A stretch of DNA of 64,000 nt from Marinobacterium sp. (GTDB lineage Bacteria > Pseudomonadota > Gammaproteobacteria > Pseudomonadales > Balneatricaceae): contig JAUWAC010000013.1 of assembly GCA_030602245.1 (NCBI GenBank), positions 1 through 64,000 on the forward strand. The letters run 5' to 3'. Positions 20,591-30,688 of this stretch are shown one piece after another. A model generated the notes under the pieces. The model was not told the origin of the DNA and searched no databases. It saw nothing but the letters and a program-made list of their open reading frames with translations. Positions within the stretch are counted from its first letter, which is position 1. The number at the start of each line of letters is the position of its first letter. The translations under genes were made by a program, and so were the position numbers.

Positions 20591-21493
20591 TCAGAGCAAC
20601 ATTTCCAGCGCCTGAGCCTGCTGTCGCAGCTGCTCGATGCGCTGGCGGATCCGCGCCGTGCGGCGTCTTTCGATCCATTCAAGCCACCGCTCCATCCCCT
20701 CTCCGGAGCGGGCCGACACCTGCAGTACGTCGATCTCGGGATTGACGCGGCGGGCGTAGTCGATGCACGCGTCGACATCGAAGTCGAGATGCGGCAGCAG
20801 ATCGGTCTTGTTCAGCAGCATCAGGTCAGCGGCGTGAAACATGTCCGGGTATTTCAGCGGCTTGTCTTCCCCTTCGGTCACGGACAGGATCGCCACCTTG
20901 TGCGCCTCACCCAGATCGAACGCCGCCGGGCACACCAGATTGCCGACGTTTTCGATAAACAGAACACCGCCGTCAAGGCCGTCGAGGCGCTCCATGGCAT
21001 GACCGACCATATGCGCATCCAGATGGCACCCCTTGCCGGTATTGATCTGGACCGCACGGGCACCGGTGGCGCGGATACGCTCGGCATCGTGTGCGGTCTG
21101 CTGGTCGCCCTCGATGACGGCCAGTGGCACCCTCGTCCCCAGCCGCTCGATGGTGTGGGTCAGCAGCGTGGTTTTGCCTGAGCCCGGGCTTGACACCAGG
21201 TTCAGTGCAAACAGCGACAGCGCCTCGAAGCGGGCGCGGTTCTGCGCGGCATAGCGGTCGTTCTTGCCGAGAATATCCTGCTCGATCTGCACCATACGGC
21301 TCTGGCTCAGACCGGGCGCATGGGCACGGGCCGCCCCCTGTCCGTAATCCAGCTGATCGCCGCTGGCCACCAGCGGCGATGCATCATGGTCATGGCCGTG
21401 CACATGAGCCGGTGCAGGGGGATGCCCGTGATGATGGTGATGATGCCCTTCGATCCGGGTTTCGCCTTCGCCGCAGCCACAGACGGTACACAT
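20591..21493 (-). CDS. hypB: Hydrogenase nickel-incorporation GTPase HypB
   Basis: A 300-residue GTPase delivering nickel to the hydrogenase large subunit with HypA. The N-terminus has the high-affinity metal motif CTVCGC (Cys2, Cys5, Cys7), followed by a histidine-rich tract (about residues 17-36, including six consecutive histidines) that can store nickel. The G domain starts with P-loop PGSGKTT (103-109), and further G-domain motifs follow. It is one base downstream of hypA and 13 bases before hoxA. Confidence 0.97.
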   Translation of the reverse strand: MCTVCGCGEGETRIEGHHHHHHGHPPAPAHVHGHDHDASPLVASGDQLDYGQGAARAHAPGLSQSRMVQIEQDILGKNDRYAAQNRARFEALSLFALNLVSSPGSGKTTLLTHTIERLGTRVPLAVIEGDQQTAHDAERIRATGARAVQINTGKGCHLDAHMVGHAMERLDGLDGGVLFIENVGNLVCPAAFDLGEAHKVAILSVTEGEDKPLKYPDMFHAADLMLLNKTDLLPHLDFDVDACIDYARRVNPEIDVLQVSARSGEGMERWLEWIERRRTARIRQRIEQLRQQAQALEMLL

Positions 21494-21494
21494 C

Positions 21495-21836
21495 CTACTC
21501 TACCTCCAGATCCTTGATTCTCAGTTCGTCACCGCCGGTCACCTGCAACTGGTAACTGCCGCAGTGGGTACAGCTGTCATAGCGCCGCCTGATCGACACC
21601 GTCGCATGGCAGTTCAGGCACCAGGCCGTGCCCGGCAGATCGATGATCTCGAGGCTGGACTGTTCCGCCAGCGTGCCGCGACTGACCGCATCGAAACAGA
21701 AGCGCAGCGAGTCCGCCTCCACCGCCGCCAGCGGACCGATCTCAAGCCGAACCCGTTTCACCCGCCGGAAGTTCTGCAGCACGGCCTGCTCCTCGAGTAC
21801 CTGAATCACCCCTTCGGCGATCGACATCTCATGCAT
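21495..21836 (-). CDS. hypA: Hydrogenase nickel metallochaperone HypA
   Basis: A 113-residue nickel-binding protein. It begins [10 protein letters not shown], where His2 is a nickel ligand, and has a zinc ribbon CLNC...CTHC near residues 73-93. It supplies nickel with HypB. The ATG at 21836 is preferred over the upstream in-frame start because nickel ligation needs this exact N-terminus. It overlaps the end of hupK by eight bases. Confidence 0.96.
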   Translation of the reverse strand: MHEMSIAEGVIQVLEEQAVLQNFRRVKRVRLEIGPLAAVEADSLRFCFDAVSRGTLAEQSSLEIIDLPGTAWCLNCHATVSIRRRYDSCTHCGSYQLQVTGGDELRIKDLEVE

Positions 21837-22875
21837 CACTGATCCTTGTTTTGTAACCGACACAGGGGGCATGGGCCAGCACCAGATCGCTGACCAGATC
21901 CTCGACCCGTTCGCGCTCGACCACCGTGCCGCGCAGGCGCTGGCACAACGCGCCCTCAGTATGAAAGTTCCAGTCGGTCGGGGCCAGTATCTGCCACTGC
22001 TTTATGGTACCGGCCTCGAGTGCGACCCGGTGCAGCAACCAGCCGCGCGCGGTCCAGGCCCACCCGGTGCCGACCTCGGGTTCGCGGCTCTCGCTCGCCA
22101 GCGAGATGGGCTCGGCGGGCTGTGCGAGGCTGTCGATATCGTTATCGAGCTGCATCAGCAGTGCCTGCAACGTGCCGGCCACCAGCTGACCACCATCGCA
22201 CACGGCGTTCGCGGCCGCCACCGGCCCAGTGATACGACAGCCATCGCTCAGACGCGGCGCGGCGCAAAAGCCTCCGTCCCGGTCCCCGGCCAACGCCCGG
22301 TACAGCGCGGCACTTGACCCCGGATCCAGCACGGCGGTCGGCCCACCCAGCACGACCCCCTGCCAGTCGCGGCTGCGACCGTGAATCCACCATTGTTCGC
22401 TGGACGCCGACGCCTTGCTCTGCTGCCACCACGCCTGCAGGGCCGCAACGGCCTGCGCAACGGCCGCCGAGTCCTGTACCGGCTGCTCGAGCAGACCGGA
22501 CAGGCGCTGAGTGTTTCGCATCAGACGATGGATGCGGTCCTGCGATGCACGCGGATACTGCCAGTCGCGCAGCAGGCGCAGTCCGGTTTCCCGGATCCGT
22601 TCGACCCGCACCTGCTGCTCGCGCACAGCCTCGACCGCGGGATCGACCGCCACAGCGCGCGCCCGATCCAGCGCCCGGGCACCCGCAACGGCATGCGCCC
22701 GGCCACAGAGTGAAAACAGCACGCTGACCAGAGCCAGCGCCTGCGCCGGTTCCTGCCCGGCGAGCATGCGCGGAAGCTGTGCCGTCGGCCGCTGCAGATG
22801 GCTCGCAATCGCCGCAATCTGTCCGTCGCGATAGCCGACCTCCAGTGTCAGCAGGCCCGCCGCCGTCGGCTTCAC
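21829..22875 (-). CDS. hupK: Hydrogenase expression/formation protein HupK/HoxV
   Basis: A 348-residue homologue of the NiFe large subunit. HoxV of Ralstonia is thought to be a scaffold that passes the Fe(CN)2CO unit to the large subunit. Remnants of the large-subunit cysteine motifs are visible: FSLCGRAHAVAG in place of the RxCGxC motif, and APCVGYK at the C-terminus in place of DPCxxC, so the NiFe site cannot be complete. It overlaps hybE by four bases and hypA by eight. Confidence 0.88.
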   Translation of the reverse strand: MKPTAAGLLTLEVGYRDGQIAAIASHLQRPTAQLPRMLAGQEPAQALALVSVLFSLCGRAHAVAGARALDRARAVAVDPAVEAVREQQVRVERIRETGLRLLRDWQYPRASQDRIHRLMRNTQRLSGLLEQPVQDSAAVAQAVAALQAWWQQSKASASSEQWWIHGRSRDWQGVVLGGPTAVLDPGSSAALYRALAGDRDGGFCAAPRLSDGCRITGPVAAANAVCDGGQLVAGTLQALLMQLDNDIDSLAQPAEPISLASESREPEVGTGWAWTARGWLLHRVALEAGTIKQWQILAPTDWNFHTEGALCQRLRGTVVERERVEDLVSDLVLAHAPCVGYKTRISDA

Positions 22876-23348
22876 GCCCCGCCTCCGAGCGCGCGGCGAA
22901 ACAGCGCCCGCCGCTGCGGGTTTTCGGGTTGCCGTTCGGCAGCCGCTGCATTGTCGTCAGTCACCGCGGCGGCCTGTTTCAGCAGCCTCATCGTCTCCTC
23001 CGCCAGTGCCCGGGCCGCCGTCTGATCACTGAGCGCCAGGGTATCAGACAGCAGCGCCGCACTGCCCCACACAAGACCATCAGCAACGGCCACCACCCCT
23101 TCGTATTCGCCATCCGGCAAGCGCAGCAGGCAGCGCTCGCCCTTCGCGGGCCACGCCTGATCGGCCTGCGCCAGCCAGATCAGATTCAGACACCAGGGCG
23201 TGATCAATACGGCCACCGTCGTCCCGGCCGGCAAACCGTCGCAGACCAGCAGCTCCACCGACAGCGCCGGGTTGTAAAACGGCAGTGCCTGCATGCGATC
23301 ATCAGCGTCGCGGTAGTGTGCGAGCAACTGTGCCAGCCGTGGCTCCAT
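22872..23348 (-). CDS. hupJ: [NiFe]-hydrogenase assembly chaperone HybE/HupJ/HoxT
   Basis: A 158-residue soluble protein of the HybE family, chaperones of hydrogenase subunits needed before Tat export. The family core is visible in NPALSVELLVCDG and TPWCLNLIWL; the tail is alanine- and arginine-rich. The ATG at 23348 is used because the longer frame from 23498 overlaps the rubredoxin gene out of phase. It is coupled to the rubredoxin gene by a one-base overlap. Confidence 0.88.
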   Translation of the reverse strand: MEPRLAQLLAHYRDADDRMQALPFYNPALSVELLVCDGLPAGTTVAVLITPWCLNLIWLAQADQAWPAKGERCLLRLPDGEYEGVVAVADGLVWGSAALLSDTLALSDQTAARALAEETMRLLKQAAAVTDDNAAAAERQPENPQRRALFRRALGGGA

Positions 23349-23566
23349 CAGGCGTCGACCACCATGAATTGATCCCGGTCGCCATCGCAGTTCGGGCAGC
23401 GCCAGTGCTCCGGCAGCTGCGTGAACGGTGTTCCCGGCGCAACCTGCCAGACCGCGTCGCCCTCGGCCGGGTCGTACAGATACCAGCAGATCTTGCATTC
23501 CAGTTTAGACGTCGGCGCCAGACGCGCCGCATCGCCAAGGTAGCTGCCCTCGAACTGCGTGCTCAT
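23348..23566 (-). CDS. hupI: Hydrogenase-associated rubredoxin HupI/HoxR
   Basis: A 72-residue rubredoxin with the two iron-binding pairs CKIC (about residues 24-27) and CPNC (about 57-60) and the aromatic YLYDP segment. HoxR/HupI is needed for activity of oxygen-tolerant membrane hydrogenases at high oxygen, probably by delivering electrons during FeS cluster assembly. It overlaps hupH by four bases. Confidence 0.95.
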   Translation of the reverse strand: MSTQFEGSYLGDAARLAPTSKLECKICWYLYDPAEGDAVWQVAPGTPFTQLPEHWRCPNCDGDRDQFMVVDA

Positions 23567-24438
23567 GCCAGCACCTCACGAATCTCACGCAACCGCAGCG
23601 CCGAATCTTCAAGGTCTTCGAGTGCGGCGCAGGCCACCTGCGGCATGTCGATCACTTCCAGCGTATCCAGTATCAGCTGATCGGTGCTGTTGAAATACTG
23701 CACACGCCAGATTCCCGCCACGGCTGTGGCGCTGATGCGGCAGTTGCCATAGCCACGTGACAGGATGACCACCGCGCCCTGCCCCAACTGTTGGCTCAGA
23801 CAGGCATGGTCCTGCGGCGAAAACGGCAACAGCGACAGATTGACCACGTGCGGCACCTGCCGTGGCTGCGCTGCATGCTGTCGCGCCACGTCCAGCAGCT
23901 CCACCAGCACCGACGGCGCGTTCAGCACACCCGGCGCCGGGGCCTCTGCCTGCGCCGGAACCGCCTGCTCAGCAAATGCATAGCGCCGCGCACTGGCGGG
24001 CACATCGGCCACCTCGAGCCACTGCGTGATCGGTGCTCCCTGAGCATTCAGCTGCTGCAGCCACCAGACACCGGCCAGCACGGTCTCCTGCGCCCGTATC
24101 CTGACCTCCCCGTCGATCTGCAACGCCACTTCGCCTTCCCCCAGCAGCTGATGCAGCAGGTTCAACGAGCCGCCATCAAGGCCGTCCAGTGCCAGCATCG
24201 ACGGTTCCCGGCCGGCGTCCGCAGCGGCGCTGACCGCCGCATCTAGCGCGTCCTGCAGCCGCTCAAGCAGCGCCAGCGCCGCGGGCGCTGCCGCGACCGC
24301 ATCATCCTCCGGCAGTCGCGGCAGTTCATAGGTATGCATCTCCCGGGGCATCGGCATATAGCTGAGGCCATCGGCCTCCTCGCGCGAGCCGGGGCCAGCC
24401 ACGGGTGTCAGGTCGAACAGGGGAATATCCGTTGTCAT
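23563..24438 (-). CDS. hupH: Hydrogenase expression/formation protein HupH/HoxQ
   Basis: A 291-residue protein with two copies of the HupH domain (about 55-160 and 170-285), each ending in a VWWLQQLN- or IWRVQYFN-type strand. HoxQ acts with HoxO as a chaperone of the small-subunit precursor, holding it until its FeS clusters are in place. It lies between hupG and the rubredoxin gene as in other hup clusters. Confidence 0.92.
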   Translation of the reverse strand: MTTDIPLFDLTPVAGPGSREEADGLSYMPMPREMHTYELPRLPEDDAVAAAPAALALLERLQDALDAAVSAAADAGREPSMLALDGLDGGSLNLLHQLLGEGEVALQIDGEVRIRAQETVLAGVWWLQQLNAQGAPITQWLEVADVPASARRYAFAEQAVPAQAEAPAPGVLNAPSVLVELLDVARQHAAQPRQVPHVVNLSLLPFSPQDHACLSQQLGQGAVVILSRGYGNCRISATAVAGIWRVQYFNSTDQLILDTLEVIDMPQVACAALEDLEDSALRLREIREVLA

Positions 24439-24446
24439 GCTGTACC

Positions 24447-24878
24447 TCAGTGCCCGCAGGCGGATGAGCCGGTGTTCGATACGACCGGAATACCGATACC
24501 GGGATCGCGACGGGGTTCGCTGTTGAGAATGCGCGGGACTTCGCTGAGGTATTCATCCCAGTTGCGCACCCGGGACAGCGCGCCCAGATAGCGCCCTTCC
24601 CGCAGGAACACCAGCGTTGGCCAGGCGTTGAAGTTGTAGCGCCCCTGCAGGGCGTGTTCGCTGTCGCGCGCGATCAGTGCCGGTGTCAGCTGCGGGAACT
24701 GTTTCGCCAGCTCAGGCAGGATCACGGCCAGATCGAGGCTTTCGTCAAACCGCGCTGGATCTTCGGTGAAGAACAGCACCGTATACGCATGGGCGTTGAC
24801 GAAGGCGTCGAAGCCGTCTCGGGTCAGCCGCGGATAGCCGTATCGCTCGGTCAATTGCGCCAGCAAGGGATGGCTCAT
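24447..24878 (-). CDS. hupG: Thioredoxin-fold hydrogenase chaperone HupG/HoxO/HyaE
   Basis: A 143-residue thioredoxin-like protein lacking the CxxC active site, as is normal for this family; residues around NFNAWPTLVFLREG keep the cis-proline strand. It binds the Tat signal of the small-subunit precursor. Two bases separate it from hupF. Confidence 0.9.
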   Translation of the reverse strand: MSHPLLAQLTERYGYPRLTRDGFDAFVNAHAYTVLFFTEDPARFDESLDLAVILPELAKQFPQLTPALIARDSEHALQGRYNFNAWPTLVFLREGRYLGALSRVRNWDEYLSEVPRILNSEPRRDPGIGIPVVSNTGSSACGH

Positions 24879-24880
24879 GC

Positions 24881-25210
24881 TCAGGAATCCTGGTTGTCGT
24901 TCGTGGGGGATTGTGCGCGCAGATGGGGCGGCAGCTGAGGCTCGCGACCGATCAGATCGGCAAACAGACGCTCGACAGCGGCGTGATCGCCTCGGGCACT
25001 GGCCTGCAGCGCCTGCAGCGCATCGCTGACCAGCGCCGCGCGTTCGGCACTGATCTGCTCCCGCGCGGCGCCGGCAAATACCAGCAGCCAGACGCCCGGC
25101 TGCACGGCGTCCACCAAACGGGTATCAACCCAGACCCGGCTGTCACCGTCGGCACAGAGCGCCCGCCCCGTGGCAGCCTCGATGACCTGCATCGGTATGC
25201 CGATACACAT
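24881..25210 (-). CDS. hupF: HypC-like hydrogenase chaperone HupF/HoxL
   Basis: A 109-residue HypC paralogue beginning MCIGIPMQVIEA. Cys2 is the ligand used by this family to carry the Fe(CN)2CO unit, and HoxL is specific to the membrane-bound hydrogenase. The ATG at 25210 gives the essential Met-Cys start; a longer frame from 25285 runs into hupD. Confidence 0.92.
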   Translation of the reverse strand: MCIGIPMQVIEAATGRALCADGDSRVWVDTRLVDAVQPGVWLLVFAGAAREQISAERAALVSDALQALQASARGDHAAVERLFADLIGREPQLPPHLRAQSPTNDNQDS

Positions 25211-25211
25211 C

Positions 25212-25841
25212 TCAGGCCTCCCGCTCGGCGTCGCTGGCCGGCTGCAGGAAACGGATATCGCCGTGACGAAACGCCTCCTCGGCACCGGGGCGGCCGGCTT
25301 CGTAGCGGGTCAGTTCCAGCTGCTCCGGCGACAGTGCCTGCGGGGCTTGCGACCGCGGCTGCGGCTCGATACCGCGCACAGCCAGGTACTCGAGCGCCAC
25401 GGTCAGTGCCGGCTCAAGCTGTTCACGCACCGGCGCCGTGAGGCTGCCGCCAAAATCCTCGAGATGCTTGGGCTGGACGCCGATCAGCAGCAGCTCACGC
25501 GGATAGGCGCCGGTGAATTCGGCCAGCGCCAGCACCTCCTGAAAGCCGGTCTGGTGCAGACTCATCCGCTTGGCGCCCATGAATTTGGGCACCTCGTCAC
25601 CCTCGACGATTTTCATCGTGCCCGGCGCCAGGCCGTAGTCGATCGCATCGAATACGATCAGGATCCGGGCCTGCTGGACATGCTGCACCAGATAGATCCC
25701 CTGGGTGCCGCCATCGAGCAGCTGCACCCGCTCGGGAAACCGGTAGCGCTGGTTGAGCTGCTCAACACAGCGCACGCCAAAGCCCTCATCGGCCCATAAC
25801 AGATTGCCGATTCCGAGGATCAGCACCTTGTCGTTGTTCAT
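25212..25841 (-). CDS. hupD: Hydrogenase maturation endopeptidase HupD/HoxM
   Basis: A 209-residue nickel-dependent protease that cuts the large-subunit C-terminal tail after His of DPCxxCxxH, allowing assembly. Metal-binding and recognition motifs are visible: GIGNLLWADEGFGV (Glu17-like ligand), FDAIDYG and LHQTGFQEVL. The C-terminal 40 residues extend beyond HybD-like proteases. It is the first gene of the maturation block; its natural partner hupC is 33 kb away. Confidence 0.95.
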   Translation of the reverse strand: MNNDKVLILGIGNLLWADEGFGVRCVEQLNQRYRFPERVQLLDGGTQGIYLVQHVQQARILIVFDAIDYGLAPGTMKIVEGDEVPKFMGAKRMSLHQTGFQEVLALAEFTGAYPRELLLIGVQPKHLEDFGGSLTAPVREQLEPALTVALEYLAVRGIEPQPRSQAPQALSPEQLELTRYEAGRPGAEEAFRHGDIRFLQPASDAEREA

Positions 25842-26218
25842 CGCTTCACCACTGTCGCCTGTATGCATCCGCTTGACACCGGGCCTCGCCTGGCCTGGCC
25901 GGGCCGGGCCGGGAACATTTGGACCATCGTTACAAGCTCCATGCCAGCCAGCGAAACAACGGGCAGACAGGCGCCACGGCCGCTGTTACGGCAGGGGTTA
26001 CAGGACAGCGCGACAATGCAGATCGGAAAGTTTGTTTACAGGTGAGCGTAATAGCGGCAACTGTTTTTGCATCCGCCTATCGGGGCGTTTGTATTATTCA
26101 ATACAACAAGCGGTCCCGGCACCGGCACGGATCCGCTATAATCAGCAGAATTTCATCCGGATACGGCCTCGTTATCTTTTTGTTTTCCCTGCCAATAGCC
26201 TTTACCGATACGCCGAAT
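25842..26218. other. Divergent intergenic region between hupD and the pseudokinase gene
   Basis: 377 bases that must hold the promoters of both transcripts. It contains a GC-rich run of CCTGG/CCGGG units at 25883-25917, a perfect inverted repeat at 26089-26106 and a TATAAT at 26137-26142 facing the pseudokinase gene. No acceptable sigma-54 -24/-12 pair facing hupD was found. Confidence 0.5.
26089..26106. promoter_or_regulatory. Candidate operator upstream of the pseudokinase gene
   Basis: TTGTATTATTCAATACAA is a perfect 7-base inverted repeat around a four-base ATTC spacer, about 30 bases before the TATAAT at 26137. The base composition stands out from its GC-rich surroundings. The binding protein is unknown. 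Confidence 0.45.
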
Positions 26219-27637
26219 ATGACACGACTTTTCTTGTACGCGCTGTTCATGCTCGCCAGCCCGCTGGCGCAGGCCGACCTGTTTGCTCCCTTCCGCGAAG
26301 CGGACGGCAGCACCAACTGGCAGTATGTTGCCAACTTCTCCAGCGGCGTTCTGATCATTCTGCTGACGATCGTCGTCCTCGTGCTCTTCGTGACCTGGCG
26401 CCGTGCCCGCCGCTACAACCTGGCGCTTGAAGAGATCCGCGGCCACCTTGAGGAGCGCGTGCGCGAGCGCACCGCCAAGCTCGAACAGGAAGTCTCGGAG
26501 CACGTCATTACAACCCGCCTGCTGAAGGCCTCCGAGTCCTACATTCAGAATATTCTGCGCTCGATGCCTCTGGTGCTGGTGGGCCTCAACCGACAGGGTG
26601 TCATCACGCAGTGGAACCGTCGCGCCGAGCAGATCTCCGGCATCAGCGCGGAGGATGCGATCGGCAAGAACCTGTGGTCGATCTACTCGGACATTACGGT
26701 GGCGCCGCGCCATATCGAGCAGGCACTGGAGAAGGGCGAGGCGATTACGCTGCGCCACAGTCAGCCGGGCAGCTACCACTTCGATATCACGGTCTACCCG
26801 CTGGAGAACTACAGCGAGCCCGGCGTCGTCATTCTGGTCGATGACGTCACCAAGCGCGTGATCGCCGAAAACATGCTGATCCATCACGACAAGCTGTCGT
26901 CGATGGGCGAACTGGCCACGGCGATGGCCAACGATATCAATACTCCGCTGCAGGCGATCCTGTTCGACCTGCGCAGCTTCCAGGGCATTCTGGAATCGGG
27001 CCGCCTGCTGCCCAGCGGCAGCGATAACGAAGCCGCCACCGAGAAACTGCAGACACTGCTGCAGAACGCGTCGGACAACGGTCGACAGGTGGAATCGATC
27101 ATTCGCAACCTGCTGCAGTTCGCCCGCGGTCGCAGCGACAAGCCACAGCCGGCCAACGTCATCGACATTATCGAACACTCGCTGGAACAGGCACGGGAGG
27201 TGCTGTCGCTGCCGGATACATTCCCGTTCAGCGACATCCGGATCGAGCGCCACTTCGAACCCGAACTGCCGCTGCTGCCCTGCTACGTCACCGAGCTGCA
27301 GCAGGTATTCCTGAGCCTGTTCCGCCACGCTTATCAGGCACTGGCGGAAAAACAGGAAGAAGGGTTCACGCCGACGATCAAACTCTACGCCGGCGAAAGC
27401 TACGATGCGCTGTCAATCAAGGTGCAGCACAACGGTGTCGGGCTCTCCAGTGACGAGCAGATGCACCTGTTCGAGCCCTACCTGCACGATGCCAACATCG
27501 AACAGGCCGCGGCCGGCGCCGGCAAGCGTCTTTCCTTCGCGCATTTCGTCATCACCGAACAGCATCAGGGCCACATGGCCGTGACCTCGGACCCGGCGGT
27601 CGGCACCACCTTCCACATCCAGCTGGAGCACCACTGA
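26219..27637 (+). CDS. Membrane PAS histidine-kinase-like protein with degenerate catalytic sites (probable pseudokinase)
   Basis: A 472-residue protein: signal peptide (1-19, cut after AQA), short periplasmic segment, membrane helix about 40-60, coiled coil about 65-95, PAS domain about 98-210, then regions aligning with HisKA and HATPase. The H-box reads AMANDINTPL where kinases have VAHEINNPL, so the acceptor histidine is Asn238. The N-box has RHAYQA with His370 for the metal-binding Asn, and the G1 box has HNGVG with His404 for Asp. The glycine lid is GAGKRLSFA. Kinase activity is therefore unlikely; a signal-binding or partner-sequestering role is inferred. It is divergent from hupD, where a HoxJ-like kinase might be expected. 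The ATG at 26219 precedes the signal peptide. Confidence 0.85.
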   Translation: MTRLFLYALFMLASPLAQADLFAPFREADGSTNWQYVANFSSGVLIILLTIVVLVLFVTWRRARRYNLALEEIRGHLEERVRERTAKLEQEVSEHVITTRLLKASESYIQNILRSMPLVLVGLNRQGVITQWNRRAEQISGISAEDAIGKNLWSIYSDITVAPRHIEQALEKGEAITLRHSQPGSYHFDITVYPLENYSEPGVVILVDDVTKRVIAENMLIHHDKLSSMGELATAMANDINTPLQAILFDLRSFQGILESGRLLPSGSDNEAATEKLQTLLQNASDNGRQVESIIRNLLQFARGRSDKPQPANVIDIIEHSLEQAREVLSLPDTFPFSDIRIERHFEPELPLLPCYVTELQQVFLSLFRHAYQALAEKQEEGFTPTIKLYAGESYDALSIKVQHNGVGLSSDEQMHLFEPYLHDANIEQAAAGAGKRLSFAHFVITEQHQGHMAVTSDPAVGTTFHIQLEHH

Positions 27638-27638
27638 G

Positions 27639-28070
27639 TCAGCGCGACGCCTGCGACGACTGACGGCTGATGAAATCGGCCGTCACCGTATCCATGGTCG
27701 CGATGTGATTGAGCAGCCAGTGCGGCAGCAGCGTCACATATTCGCGCAGATGCCCCACATCACCGGCCGCGTGCCAGTGCCGGTGTACCTGCTCCATCTG
27801 CCCCAGCACCCGCTCATGCTCGCCGGCATGGCAACTGAGCGCCGGGAAACCGGTGCGCTGCATCTCCCGCTCTTCGTGCGCGAAGTGTGCCCGGGTGTGT
27901 TCAACCAGCGCCTGCAACGCCTGGGCGATCGCGGACCGGTCATAGCTGTCGGCCTGCTGCACCCCGGTCAGCGCCTCGAGCCGCGCGATCAGCCGGGCGG
28001 CCTCGGCGTGGTCGCTGTTCATGAAATCAAGGGCGACCTGCGGCAGGTTTTCGCGCTCGGAAAATGACAT
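27639..28070 (-). CDS. Bacteriohemerythrin
   Basis: A 143-residue four-helix protein with the di-iron ligands of the hemerythrin family: His in MNSDHAEA, HTRAHFAHEEREM, HAGEH and the C-terminal WLLNHIATMD. It binds O2 reversibly and may store or deliver oxygen. It converges on the pseudokinase gene with one base between them. Confidence 0.93.
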   Translation of the reverse strand: MSFSERENLPQVALDFMNSDHAEAARLIARLEALTGVQQADSYDRSAIAQALQALVEHTRAHFAHEEREMQRTGFPALSCHAGEHERVLGQMEQVHRHWHAAGDVGHLREYVTLLPHWLLNHIATMDTVTADFISRQSSQASR

Positions 28071-28348
28071 GGGAAGCTCCGCGAATCGTCGGCGAACAAG
28101 AAGCCTAGGATATTAACGTAGACATTCGGAGACAGTGTTGAGGCCTGTCAATTCTTATTAGACTTATGGCTAGAAATGGCCAAAAACGCCCCTGTCGTCC
28201 CGATTTGCGGTATAACGAGCGCTACTCTTTAGGTACAATGCGACGCCACCAAAAATACTCATAAAGTAGCAGTCTCTGTTCAAAGGCGATCACAAGTCTC
28301 TTTTCGAACACCTTTGGCGACATCAGCCATTCAACACTGGGGAAAAGA

Positions 28349-30583
<2,235 letters not shown>

Positions 30584-30627
30584 CCGCAGCCGCTCCACTG
30601 CGGTGCCGCCCCGTGCGGCACCCATTG

Positions 30628-30653
30628 AAAAACCGGCCCCAGGCCGGTTTTTT
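30628..30653 (+). terminator. Rho-independent terminator after icd
   Basis: An 8-base stem AACCGGCC/GGCCGGTT with a CCA loop, flanked by A5 and T6 tracts. The flanking tracts make it potentially bidirectional, so it may also stop transcription of the convergent diguanylate cyclase gene. Confidence 0.85.
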
Positions 30654-30688
30654 CGTGTCTTGCGACGGGCCGATCGAATCAGCGTGGC

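Noticed and set aside
20578-20778. N-terminal extension of hoxA to 20778
   Set aside because: The extra 67 codons lie inside hypB and read as serine/arginine-rich shadow sequence. The receiver domain begins right after the ATG at 20577.
25883-25917. GC-rich repeated CCTGG/CCGGG run, considered as an attachment site or REP element
   Set aside because: The run is short, has no paired copy in the window, no flanking repeats and no integrase nearby.
25932-25952. Possible sigma-54 promoter facing hupD
   Set aside because: The GG-N10-GC spacing is present but the -12 box lacks the TTGC core, so it was not called.
25919-26218. Upstream 100-codon extension of the pseudokinase gene
   Set aside because: The extension is polar and unstructured, while the ATG at 26219 is directly followed by a good signal peptide.
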